6,636 nt of DNA from Betaproteobacteria bacterium (GCA_025355395.1 JANXZT010000092.1:1-6636), one strand, 5' to 3'. Positions 1 to 6,360 are shown, numbered from the stretch's first letter. Notes: generated by a model from the letters alone, not told the origin. Program-made: numbers and translations.

Positions 1-27
1 AGGTTGCTGTCTTTCGAGACGCTTGAC

Positions 28-1095
28 TTACGCCGCGCGCGGAAACACCCAGAAATCGTCGGGTGGCAACTCCAGCCAGAATTGGATGGTGCCTTCACGC
101 GTTTTGCCGTAGCAACGAAGCCGCAGCGTGCCGAGCTTGAACAGGTTCTCGCGCCGGTCACCTAAAAACATGTCGGTGACGAGTTCGGTCGCCACGCGAT
201 TGGCCCCGGGCCCATCGGCAATGCCCGTGCGTTCGAGACGGATCACGCCGGTGGCGGCATCCCCCGCCTTCAGGATGCCGCGGGTTGCGCCCCAAGCTTG
301 CCAGCCTTCGCCTTCGATCAGCGCGCGACCATCGGTGACTTCGCGCACCGTGCCCGGCAGGTGATTGTTGCTGCCCATGAACTCCGCGGTGAACTGACTT
401 TGCGGACGATTGTACATTTCCTCGGGGGAACCTTCCTGCTCGATGCGCCCGGTATTCAGCAGCAGGATTCGGTCCGCCATCGCCATCGCTTCGGTCTGGT
501 CGTGCGTTACCACGACGGCCGACAGGCCGAGGCGGACGATGAGCTCGCGCAGCCACGCGCGTGCTTCCTCCCGCAGCTTCGCATCGAGGTTCGACAGCGG
601 CTCATCCATCAGCACCACCGGCGGGTTGTAAACCAGTGCACGGGCGATGGCGACCCGTTGCTGCTGTCCACCCGAGAGTTGGTGCGGCAAGCGCTTGGCC
701 AGGGCGCCAAGTCCCAGGTTCTGCAGTGCCTGCGTGACCCGTGATTCCAAATCTGCAGCAGCGGTGCCGCGCAGCTTGAGACCGTACGCGACGTTGTCGA
801 ATACGGTCTTGTGCGGCCACAACGCATAGGACTGGAATACGAGCCCGAGATTGCGCTTTTCCACCGGCATGTCGATTCCGGCAGCGCTGTCGAAGAGCAC
901 GGTATCGCCGATCGCGACCCGTCCTTGCGAAGGCTGCTCGAGGCCCGCGATCGAGCGCAGCAAAGTCGTCTTCCCGCTGCCCGACGCGCCCAAAAGCGCC
1001 ACCACCTCGCCGGGCCGCAAGGTCATCGAGACGCCTTTGAGGATCGGGTTGTCGCCGTATTGCAGGTACAGGTTTTCGACTACCAGCTTATTCAT
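28..1095 (-). CDS. ABC importer ATP-binding protein (iron(III)/PotA-like family)
   Basis: This 355-residue cytoplasmic ATPase would power the importer encoded just upstream. All nucleotide-binding motifs are present: Walker A GASGSGKTT (residues 36-44), Q-loop Gln88 in VFQSYALWPH, signature LSGGQQQRVAIARAL (140-154), Walker B VVLMDEP (160-166), D-loop SNLD (168-171) and the switch His198 in VVVTHDQTEA. Residues after about 240 form a C-terminal extension of TOBE type, as in FbpC, PotA and MalK relatives, so the length is normal for the family. The ATG at 1095 is chosen because homology begins with MNKLVVENLYLQYG. It has a GGAG Shine-Dalgarno at 1105-1108, nine bases away. The frame stays open upstream to 1221, but only as a shadow of the permease. 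The ATG overlaps the permease stop (ATGAATAA), so translational coupling is likely. The stop is TAA at 28-30. Substrate is not deducible from this subunit. Confidence 0.95.
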   Translation of the reverse strand: MNKLVVENLYLQYGDNPILKGVSMTLRPGEVVALLGASGSGKTTLLRSIAGLEQPSQGRVAIGDTVLFDSAAGIDMPVEKRNLGLVFQSYALWPHKTVFDNVAYGLKLRGTAAADLESRVTQALQNLGLGALAKRLPHQLSGGQQQRVAIARALVYNPPVVLMDEPLSNLDAKLREEARAWLRELIVRLGLSAVVVTHDQTEAMAMADRILLLNTGRIEQEGSPEEMYNRPQSQFTAEFMGSNNHLPGTVREVTDGRALIEGEGWQAWGATRGILKAGDAATGVIRLERTGIADGPGANRVATELVTDMFLGDRRENLFKLGTLRLRCYGKTREGTIQFWLELPPDDFWVFPRAA

Positions 1096-2767
1096 GGAGA
1101 CGCACTCCAAAGCGCAGCGCCACCGCGAGGCCGACGGCGACCAGCGCGATGTTGATGACCGAAAGGGCTGCCACCTGGTCGATGGCACCCGCACCCCATA
1201 ACGAAACCAGCATGGAGCCAATGACCTCGGTGCCTTGCCCCAGGAGATAAACCCCGGTCGAATACTCGCGTTCGAAAATCATGAACACGAGCAGCCAGCT
1301 CGCGAGAAGTCCGAAACGGATGAGCGGAATCGTGACATCGCGCAACACTCGCCCGGGCGGCGCGCCCGCGGTGCGCGCACTCTCCTCGAGTTCCGGCGCG
1401 ATCTGCAGCAGGGCGCTTGAAATAAGCCGCATGCCATAGGCGAGCCACACCACCGTGTACGCCAGCCAGACCGAGAAGATGGTGTTGCGCAACTCGCTCA
1501 AGTACGGAACGAACAGGAAAATCCAGAGGAATGCGAGACCGGCGAGGAGACCCGGAATGGCGCGGGGCACCAGCACGATGTAGTCGAGAAAGCGCGACAT
1601 ACCTCCGCTCTGCCGGTGTCCCGCGAGCCCAATGGCCGTGTAACACGCCACCGCGAGTCCGCCGCCTACCACGCCGATCAGTAAGGTATTGACGATCGCG
1701 CGCACTTCGTCGGATTGATCGAGCACTTGCCGGAAGTTGGCGAGTGTCAGCACTTCCGTGAGGTTGACCCCTTCACCCCACTGCTCGACAAAGGCGCGCA
1801 AGGCCACACCGGAAATCGGAACCACGATGGTAAAGGCGAGCCACGCCGCCACTACGCCAAGCGCGACCCATTTCCAGCCACCGAGCGGCAGCAGTTTCTG
1901 GCGCGTGGCCTTGCCCTTGACCGAGACGTATTTGGATGCCGATTTGAGCAGCCACCGCTGGAAGAGAACGAGAGGAAAGGTGATCGCGACGATCGATACC
2001 GCCACGGCCGCCATCAGGTGATAGGAGGGCGTCCCCAGCTTGTTGGTGAGCTTGTAGAGGTAAGTGGCCAGTACCAGATGGCCTTCAGGGTCACCCAGAA
2101 CCAGCGGCAAGCCGAAAAGCTCGAAACCAAGAAAGAACACCAGGACGCCAGCGTAGGCGAGCGCCGGAAACGTCATCGGCAGGCTGACATCGAGCGCGAC
2201 TCGCAACGGATTCGCGCCTGCGACCCGCGCGGCTTCCTCGACATCGGAGCCAAGACTCTTGAGCGCTGCCGATGAATACAGATAGACGTGCGGAACATGC
2301 GTCAGCCCGGCGATCACCGCGATGCTGGTCAGCGAATAAATGTTCCATGGCACGGTGCCGACGAGCGCCTTCGCCCATAGCGAATAAAAGCCCACCGGGC
2401 CCATTGCGACGACGTACCCGAATGCCAGCACCATCGGCGAGACGAAGACGGGCACCAGCACCAGGACTTCGATCCAGCGTTGCGCCGGAAGGTCCGTGCG
2501 TGTCAACAGGAAAGCAAGCGCCGCACCCATCGGCAATGCGATCGCCACCATGCCGCCGGCAATGACCACCGAGTTCCAGGTCGCGTTCCAGAAATCGGGA
2601 TCGGCAAAGATGAACCGGTAGGCATCGAAGCTTCCATGCTTCGCCGGCGCAAAAAACGGCGCATTGAGAAAGCTTTGCCAGAAGATGAGCCCGAGCGGCG
2701 CAAAGATGACGAGCGCCGTAAGCAGCACGACGGTTAAGCGCGCGGGATGGAATCGTCGCGCGATCAC
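1088..2767 (-). CDS. Fused double-domain ABC permease, iron(III)/FbpB-like
   Basis: This is an integral inner-membrane protein of 559 residues forming the translocation channel. It consists of two homologous BPD_transp_1 domains in one chain, about 12-275 and 298-555, with roughly twelve hydrophobic segments in total. Each half has its own EAA loop, which contacts the ATPase: EEAARVAGA...SLP near 177-197 and EESARTAGA...TIP near 461-481. A single fused permease is the FbpB/AfuB arrangement; maltose- or phosphate-type importers use two proteins. The GTG at 2767 is the only sensible start because an in-frame TAA lies at 2782-2780 and later codons would cut into the first membrane helix. There is no convincing Shine-Dalgarno before it, suggesting weak initiation. 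Downstream it overlaps the ATPase start by 8 bp. Upstream a 246-bp gap with a terminator and a palindrome separates it from the binding-protein gene. Transported substrate is unknown. Confidence 0.94.
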   Translation of the reverse strand: MIARRFHPARLTVVLLTALVIFAPLGLIFWQSFLNAPFFAPAKHGSFDAYRFIFADPDFWNATWNSVVIAGGMVAIALPMGAALAFLLTRTDLPAQRWIEVLVLVPVFVSPMVLAFGYVVAMGPVGFYSLWAKALVGTVPWNIYSLTSIAVIAGLTHVPHVYLYSSAALKSLGSDVEEAARVAGANPLRVALDVSLPMTFPALAYAGVLVFFLGFELFGLPLVLGDPEGHLVLATYLYKLTNKLGTPSYHLMAAVAVSIVAITFPLVLFQRWLLKSASKYVSVKGKATRQKLLPLGGWKWVALGVVAAWLAFTIVVPISGVALRAFVEQWGEGVNLTEVLTLANFRQVLDQSDEVRAIVNTLLIGVVGGGLAVACYTAIGLAGHRQSGGMSRFLDYIVLVPRAIPGLLAGLAFLWIFLFVPYLSELRNTIFSVWLAYTVVWLAYGMRLISSALLQIAPELEESARTAGAPPGRVLRDVTIPLIRFGLLASWLLVFMIFEREYSTGVYLLGQGTEVIGSMLVSLWGAGAIDQVAALSVINIALVAVGLAVALRFGVRLHE

Positions 2768-2823
2768 GGGACGCCGGCATTACTGGGGATTAGAAAATAC
2801 GTGACGCAGGAAATCTGGATATT

Positions 2824-2908
2824 GTCGTCCCCGCGCCGGCGGAGACCCAGTGGCGTGCGTCAAAAGACGCTGGGGTCGCCGCAGCGCGGCGAGGCCTGCG
2901 GGGACGAC
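2824..2908. repeat. REP-like palindromic element in the importer operon
   Basis: This 85-bp element has perfect 11-bp inverted ends (GTCGTCCCCGC at 2824-2834, GCGGGGACGAC at 2898-2908). Inside are further arms: GACCCAG at 2844-2850 against CTGGGGTC at 2870-2877, and a small hairpin GCGTC-AAAA-GACGC at 2857-2870. The left side can also fold alone (GTCCCCGC 2827-2834 with GCGGAGAC 2839-2846, one mismatch). Ends of GTCGTCCCCGC type are common in dispersed proteobacterial palindromic repeats. In the minus-strand transcript it would fold between the binding-protein and permease cistrons, about 56 bases before the permease GTG. It could protect the 3' end of the upstream message or impede read-through; this role is inferred. 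Confidence 0.7.
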
Positions 2909-2968
2909 GGGAGTCTTGCAGCAGCTGCCACTCATTGCGGCAATCACCAATAAGGTCGGTGAACAACG

Positions 2969-3003
2969 AAAATCAAAACGGCCGGGGGTGCGAGGCCCGG
3001 CCG
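2969..3003 (-). terminator. Intrinsic terminator after the solute-binding protein gene
   Basis: Read on the minus strand, an 8-bp perfect GC stem (CGGCCGGG at 2979-2986 pairing with CCCGGCCG at 2996-3003) closes a 9-base loop. It is followed by TTTTGATTTT (2978-2969). It begins about ten bases after the binding-protein stop. Most transcripts should end here, with the permease and ATPase made by read-through or from a weak internal promoter. This is a usual way to make binding protein in excess over membrane subunits. Confidence 0.8.
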
Positions 3004-3013
3004 GCTGCGAAGG

Positions 3014-4099
3014 TTACTTGCGTCCCAACGAGGTTTGCCATTGCTTCATGAATTCGAGTCGCTTGGTCTGGTCGAGGCCGGCCAGCAGCTCGTCATTTAC
3101 CGCGATCGGCTTGACCGCATTGCCGAGCTCCTTCGAAAGGCCGGTACCCGAATCCTTGCCGGTCATGTCGGTGCGAACGGAGTAAAGATCGGCCTGCTCG
3201 GCCATCAGGGTCTGGCCTCGCTTGGACAGGAGATAGTCCACCCACAGCTTGGCGGCGTTGGGGTGACGTGCGTTCTTGCTCACGAACACCAGCCGCGACA
3301 GCACCAGGTTGTAGTCGGTCGTGAGCACGACGCCGATGGAGGGATCCTTCTTCGCACGCGAGATCGCATACGAGCCCAGGATGTTGTAGCCGATCAGGTT
3401 TTCGCCCGAGGCGATGCGTTCCATCATCGTGCCGGTCGAGCTCTGCAGGTTGACGCCGCGCGCGCCCATCGCCTTGACCAATTCCCAGAACTGGGGATTG
3501 AGCTTGGCGTCCTGATTGACCAGCATGAAGCCCACGCCGGACTTTTCCGCGTCATAGGTCGTGACCTTCTTCGCGTACTTGTCGGCCTTGGTGTTCAGGA
3601 GTTTGGTGAAATCGGCGTGGGTCTTCGGCACATCCTCGGGCGGCACCAGCCGTTTGTTGTAGACGATGGCGATCGGTTCGAAGGTTGTCGAATAGACCGT
3701 ATCCTTGTACTTCGCCCAATCCGGAAGCGCCCCGGCTTCCGGGGACTTGTAAGGCGCGGCAAGCCCGTCGGCGGCGAGCTTCAACTGCAGGTCCATCGAA
3801 GAGCTCCACAAGGCGTCGGCGGAGGCGGCATTGGCGGCGCTTTCGCTGATGAAGCGGTTATAGATCTCGGTCGAATTCATGTCCCCGTATTCCACCTTTA
3901 CGCCGGGGTACGCCGCCTCGAAATCCTTGATGATTGGGGTGATGAGCTTGGCATCGGTCGTGGAATAGATCACCACCTTGCCTTCCTTCATGGCGCCGTC
4001 CACGATCGACTTGTAATCCGCGGGGTAGCCCGCGGGAACCTGGGCGTGGGTTGCGCCAACGAGCGCGATAAAGGCGAGCACGATACTGAAAATGCGCAT
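3014..4099 (-). CDS. Periplasmic solute-binding protein of the ABC importer (iron(III)-type family)
   Basis: This 361-residue exported protein would capture the substrate in the periplasm and deliver it to the permease. A Sec signal peptide is clear: hydrophobic residues 3-15, then the cleavage motif ATHA before Gln20. There is no lipobox cysteine, so the mature protein should be soluble. The mature part has type-2 periplasmic binding protein features, including KEGKVVIYSTTDA (38-50), FEAAYPGVKVEYG (60-72), EPIAIVYNKRLVP (141-153) and NAAKLWVDYLLSKRGQ (281-296). At the hinge region, where FbpA ferric-binding proteins carry adjacent tyrosines, this protein reads IGYNILGSYA (236-245). The tyrosines are spaced, not tandem, so iron is not assured; phosphonate or another small anion or chelate is possible. 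The ATG is preceded by AGGAGGAG (4111-4104), an excellent ribosome site, consistent with high expression. A short hairpin (CCGGG/CCCGG, 4125-4139) lies just upstream in the leader. No clear promoter was found in the 77-bp gap to the yceH-like gene. Confidence 0.93.
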   Translation of the reverse strand: MRIFSIVLAFIALVGATHAQVPAGYPADYKSIVDGAMKEGKVVIYSTTDAKLITPIIKDFEAAYPGVKVEYGDMNSTEIYNRFISESAANAASADALWSSSMDLQLKLAADGLAAPYKSPEAGALPDWAKYKDTVYSTTFEPIAIVYNKRLVPPEDVPKTHADFTKLLNTKADKYAKKVTTYDAEKSGVGFMLVNQDAKLNPQFWELVKAMGARGVNLQSSTGTMMERIASGENLIGYNILGSYAISRAKKDPSIGVVLTTDYNLVLSRLVFVSKNARHPNAAKLWVDYLLSKRGQTLMAEQADLYSVRTDMTGKDSGTGLSKELGNAVKPIAVNDELLAGLDQTKRLEFMKQWQTSLGRK

Positions 4100-4103
4100 G
4101 AAA

Positions 4104-4111
4104 CTCCTCCT
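4104..4111 (-). promoter_or_regulatory. Strong Shine-Dalgarno of the solute-binding protein gene
   Basis: On the minus strand AGGAGGAG stands four bases before the ATG at 4099, with the AGGAGG core six bases away. It is the strongest ribosome site in the importer operon. The permease GTG has none visible, and this contrast supports unequal subunit expression. Confidence 0.8.
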
Positions 4112-4176
4112 GACGAATGCGTCACCGGGAGCCGCCCGGCGAGCTATGGCGGCGAGTTTACACCGCAGGCGGGGTG

Positions 4177-4842
4177 TTACGGCCCGCGGATGCCGAGTTC
4201 CGCACAGAGCGCCGCGACGGTGGCCTTGAGTGCGGCCACATCGGCCTGCAGGTCGTCCACGTTGGCCTTGAGTGCGGCAAGCTCGCCTGCGGTGATGAAA
4301 TCGTCGGAGGCTGCTGTGTCGGCCGGCGGTTCGCTGGTCGCGGCCGGCGCGCCGGAAACGAGATGGACCCAGCGCGTTTCGCGCGTGCCCGGTTGCCGCG
4401 GCAGCTCGCGCGCCAGCGGGGCGGCGGGGCGCTGCGCGAGCTCATTCAGAAAGCCCTCGACGCTCGACGCATCGGCGAACCGGTGGATGCGATCACTGTT
4501 GATCCTGAGCTCGGCAACGGTTTGTGGGCCGCGCAGCATCAGCACGGTCAGGAGTGCCACCGCCTGGGATGGCACGCCGAAGACGCGCTCGGTATTATGG
4601 GCGTAGCGCATTACCCGTCCGCCGCTCGACTCGATCACCAGCGACAGTCCCTTCAGCCGGTCGAGCGTCGCCTGCACTTCTGCGTCCGACGCGCTCAACA
4701 CCGGATCACGGCTGGTTTTCTGGTTGCATCCGGCGACGATCGCATTGAGCGTCATCGGGTAGGCGTCCGGGACCGTGTGCTGTTTCTCGACCAGCACGCC
4801 GAGTACGCGAGTTTCGAGCAGCGACAGGGCAGGCAGGATCAT
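4177..4842 (-). CDS. yceH: YceH-like UPF0502 (DUF480) protein
   Basis: This 221-residue cytoplasmic protein is recognisable as the YceH/DUF480 family from the opening LSLLETRVLGVLVEKQ, then PDAYPMTLNAIVAGCNQKTSRDPV, LLTVLMLRGPQTVAELR, and LPRQPGTRETRWVHLVSG. These match the E. coli YceH segments ALEARVIGCLLEKQ, ACNQKTNREPV, LLLRGAQTPGELR and REPGKRESRYMHLFSG as I recall them. The family is known structurally as tandem winged-helix domains, but no molecular function is established. The C-terminus (about 188-216) is a predicted coiled coil with L/V heptads (LAALKANVDDLQADVAALKA), as in YceH, preceded by an Ala/Pro/Ser-rich linker. The ATG at 4842 is chosen because homology starts there; the frame remains open to 5007, but that extension lies antisense to the NYN gene and looks unlike protein. 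No good Shine-Dalgarno is visible. It is divergent from the NYN-LOTUS gene. A functional tie to the importer downstream is not evident. Confidence 0.92.
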   Translation of the reverse strand: MILPALSLLETRVLGVLVEKQHTVPDAYPMTLNAIVAGCNQKTSRDPVLSASDAEVQATLDRLKGLSLVIESSGGRVMRYAHNTERVFGVPSQAVALLTVLMLRGPQTVAELRINSDRIHRFADASSVEGFLNELAQRPAAPLARELPRQPGTRETRWVHLVSGAPAATSEPPADTAASDDFITAGELAALKANVDDLQADVAALKATVAALCAELGIRGP

Positions 4843-4951
4843 GGGTGCGCAATGCGAAGGCACTGCGTAGCGGAGGAGGGACGTGGAGTGTAGCCCGGCG
4901 CGCCGTGCGATGATGCTGCCTTTGCCGCGGGCGCACTGCCTGGAAAGAGCC
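4843..4951. promoter_or_regulatory. Divergent intergenic region between yceH-like and NYN-LOTUS genes
   Basis: This 109-bp gap must hold both promoters if neither gene is read from further away. On the minus strand TACACT (4892-4887), about 45 bases before the yceH ATG, resembles a -10 box, but no convincing -35 stands 17 bases upstream. On the plus strand no clear sigma70 pair was seen. A strong purine run GGAGGAGGG (4872-4880) precedes an in-frame GTG at 4883, which could be an alternative NYN start. Assignment is weak. Confidence 0.3.
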
Positions 4952-6028
4952 ATGTCAGATCGATCCGAAGTCACCAATATGGCCGTGTTCTGCGATTTCG
5001 AGAACATCGCGCTGGGCGTCCGCGACGCCGACTACGAGAAATTCGACATCAGCAAGGTGCTCGAGCGCCTGCTGCTGAAGGGCAGCATCGTGGTCAAGAA
5101 AGCCTACTGCGACTGGGATCGCTACAAGACCTTCAAGGCCGCGATGCACGAAGCGGCATTCGAGTTGATCGAAATCCCCCACGTGCGGCAATCAGGCAAG
5201 AACTCAGCCGATATCCGCATGGTCGTCGATGCGCTCGACCTTTGCTATACGAAAGCGCACGTGGAGACCTTTGTGATCATCAGCGGGGATTCCGATTTTT
5301 CGCCGTTGGTGTCGAAGCTTCGCGAGAACGACAAGAACGTGATCGGCGTAGGGGTCAAGAATTCGACGTCCGATCTCTTGATCGCGAATTGCGACGAATT
5401 CATTTTTTACGACGATCTGGTGCGCGAGCATCGGCGCCGGGCGCCGGCCAAGCGCGGGGCGCAAAAGGCCGTCGCCAAGACGGCAACGAAGAGTGCGGAC
5501 AATGCGGATAAGACCACCGAGCCCGCCGTCGCGTCCGCTGCACCGGACAAGCCCGCCAGCCGCCGCCGGCGCGGCACCAAGAGCTCGACGCGGATCGCGG
5601 CCGGCGAGAGCAGCCCCGAAATATCTGGGACACAGGCGAGCGCAGCGGCGGCCGACGTGCCGATTTATGAAATCTTCCCGGAAGCAGCATCGCCGGAATC
5701 TGCGGTGCCCGACGGTCCCGGCGAAACATCCGCGTTGCCCGATGGCCTTGGCGAAACGGGTGAAGAGGATCGCCGCCAGGACGCCATCGATCTGGTAGTG
5801 GAAACGCTCGAAGGCTTGCTGGCTGAGCGCGGGGCCGATGACACAGTGTGGGGCTCGATGGTCAAGCAAACCCTGAAGCGCCGGCAGCCCGGGTTCAACG
5901 AGTCGTATTACGGATATCGCTCGTTCAATGCGCTGCTCGAGGATGCCCAATCGCGTGGGTTGGTCGCGCTTACCCGCGACGAGAAATCGGGCGGATTCAA
6001 GGTGCGGCTTTCCGAGCGCACCGAGTGA
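4952..6028 (+). CDS. NYN-domain putative ribonuclease with C-terminal OST-HTH/LOTUS domain
   Basis: This 358-residue, probably cytoplasmic protein would bind and cut RNA. Residues 9-157 form a NYN (PIN-like) nuclease domain. It has AVFCDFENIALG (11-22, acidic Asp15), KNSADIRMVVDAL (83-95, Asp87 and Asp93) and VIISGDSDFSPLV (108-120, Asp113 and Asp115). These are the acidic residues expected to bind metal, so it is probably active. Residues 161-275 are a disordered linker, first Arg/Lys/Ala-rich (RRRAPAKRGAQKAVAK, RRRRG) and then acidic, ending in a duplicated ten-residue motif (251-270). Residues 276-356 resemble an OST-HTH/LOTUS RNA-binding domain (AIDLVVETLEGLL, VWGSMVKQTLKRRQPGFNESYYGYRSFNALLEDAQSRGLV, GGFKVRL). 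The same pairing occurs in eukaryotic MARF1-type RNases, but the bacterial group is largely uncharacterised. The ATG at 4952 has GGAAAGAG two bases upstream. An in-frame GTG at 4883 with a stronger ribosome site would add 23 Arg/Cys-rich residues. The gene is followed directly by the repeat array; no terminator is visible. Confidence 0.9.
   Translation: MSDRSEVTNMAVFCDFENIALGVRDADYEKFDISKVLERLLLKGSIVVKKAYCDWDRYKTFKAAMHEAAFELIEIPHVRQSGKNSADIRMVVDALDLCYTKAHVETFVIISGDSDFSPLVSKLRENDKNVIGVGVKNSTSDLLIANCDEFIFYDDLVREHRRRAPAKRGAQKAVAKTATKSADNADKTTEPAVASAAPDKPASRRRRGTKSSTRIAAGESSPEISGTQASAAAADVPIYEIFPEAASPESAVPDGPGETSALPDGLGETGEEDRRQDAIDLVVETLEGLLAERGADDTVWGSMVKQTLKRRQPGFNESYYGYRSFNALLEDAQSRGLVALTRDEKSGGFKVRLSERTE
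5702..5761 (+). repeat. 30-bp tandem duplication inside the NYN-LOTUS linker
   Basis: Two in-frame 30-bp copies (5702-5731 and 5732-5761), identical at 21 of 30 positions by eye, encode AVPDGPGETS and ALPDGLGETG. The duplication lies in the disordered linker and is probably an expansion of low-complexity sequence without catalytic effect. Confidence 0.75.
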
Positions 6029-6120
6029 GAGGCATCGTCGGCCTCCGCCACGATCGACGCATCGGCGCGCCCGGGGGTCGGCTTTCCGCAACCTCACGCC
6101 GGGCCTCCGCCCTCACGCCG
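6029..6120. repeat. Degenerate start of the repeat array after the NYN-LOTUS gene
   Basis: This non-coding stretch contains a diverged copy of the head of the downstream repeat units: 6040-6069 matches 6121-6150 at 24 of 30 positions by eye. It lies only 11 bases after the NYN stop. It also contains most of a perfect 19-bp tandem duplication (6092-6110 and 6111-6129, beginning CCTCACGCCGGG), which runs into the first full unit. No intrinsic terminator with a T-tract was found here for the NYN gene. Confidence 0.7.
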
Positions 6121-6170
6121 GGCCTCCGCAACCATCGGTGGAGCGGCGCGACGCAACCGCCGTTGTACCG

Positions 6171-6259
6171 GCGAGAGTGTCTCCATACTCCGTCATTCCT
6201 GCGAGAGCGTATTCATACTCCGTCATTCCCGCGAGAGCATGGCCACACCCGTCATTCCC
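6171..6259. repeat. 30-bp minisatellite subrepeats, three copies in unit 1
   Basis: Copies at 6171-6200, 6201-6230 and 6231-6259 share GCGAGAG at the front and CGTCATTCC(C/T) or CCGTCATTCCC at the back. The end of each copy joined to the front of the next recreates one half of the palindrome stem (CGTCATTCCCGCGA). The minisatellite therefore appears to be made of solo half-stems of the palindromic element that follows. Unit 2 has only two copies (6411-6440, 6441-6469). Confidence 0.85.
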
Positions 6260-6342
6260 GCGAACGCGGGAATCCATTTTTCCGGGCTCGAAACGGATCA
6301 ACTCGAAGTCAGAATGGATCCCTGCGTTCGCAGGGATGACGG
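6249..6342. repeat. REP-like palindromic element, copy 1 (paired hairpins, dRS3-like arm)
   Basis: This 94-bp element begins CCGTCAT and ends ATGACGG. The left hairpin ATTCCCGCG-AA-CGCGGGAAT (6254-6273) and right hairpin ATCCCTGCG-TT-CGCAGGGAT (6318-6337) both have perfect 9-bp arms. The two hairpins are also inverted copies of each other, matching at 22 of 26 positions, with four differences that occur as two compensated pairs. The left one fits ATTCCC-N8-GGGAAT, the consensus known for Neisseria dRS3. The 44 bases between the arms show no gene. Such elements are typically dispersed non-autonomous repeats, possibly moved by a RAYT-type transposase; none is encoded here. Confidence 0.85.
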
Positions 6343-6360
6343 CGTTAGTGCCAACTTCTC

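Larger units (their letters stand above)
6121..6349. repeat. Large tandem repeat, unit 1 (229 bp)
   Basis: The unit opens with GGCCTCCGCAACCATCGG. It continues through three ~30-bp subrepeats (6171-6200, 6201-6230, 6231-6259), each starting GCGAGAG and ending in GTCATTCC, and closes with a 94-bp palindromic element and GGCGTTAGT. It matches unit 2 (6361-6559) with about nine base differences over 199 aligned positions, plus one extra 30-bp subrepeat. An 11-base spacer (6350-6360) separates the units. Open frames crossing it on both strands read as repeats of the VIPARA / ALAGMTEYEY type and are not taken as genes. Confidence 0.9.

Noticed and set aside
1..27. Possible terminator after the ATPase gene
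   Set aside because: Only a 4-bp stem (GTCT/AGAC) is visible on the minus strand and there is no T-tract before the window edge.
2091..2780. Alternative 229-codon minus-strand frame starting with ATG at 2780
   Set aside because: It is out of frame with the permease, Arg/Ala-rich, and overlaps membrane-segment coding sequence; a shadow frame.
3035..4606. Long plus-strand open frame (523 codons) opposite the solute-binding protein gene
   Set aside because: It is antisense to a clearly recognisable signal-peptide binding protein and part of yceH. Its translation is rich in His, Arg and Gly with no domain signature, and GC-rich codon use commonly opens such frames.
4117..4893. Plus-strand open frame opposite the yceH-like gene
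   Set aside because: Shadow frame: the minus strand encodes a well-conserved family and this one shows no recognisable motif.
5204..6097. Minus-strand open frame opposite the NYN-LOTUS gene
   Set aside because: Antisense shadow of a gene with clear catalytic motifs; the translation is Arg-rich with no domain.
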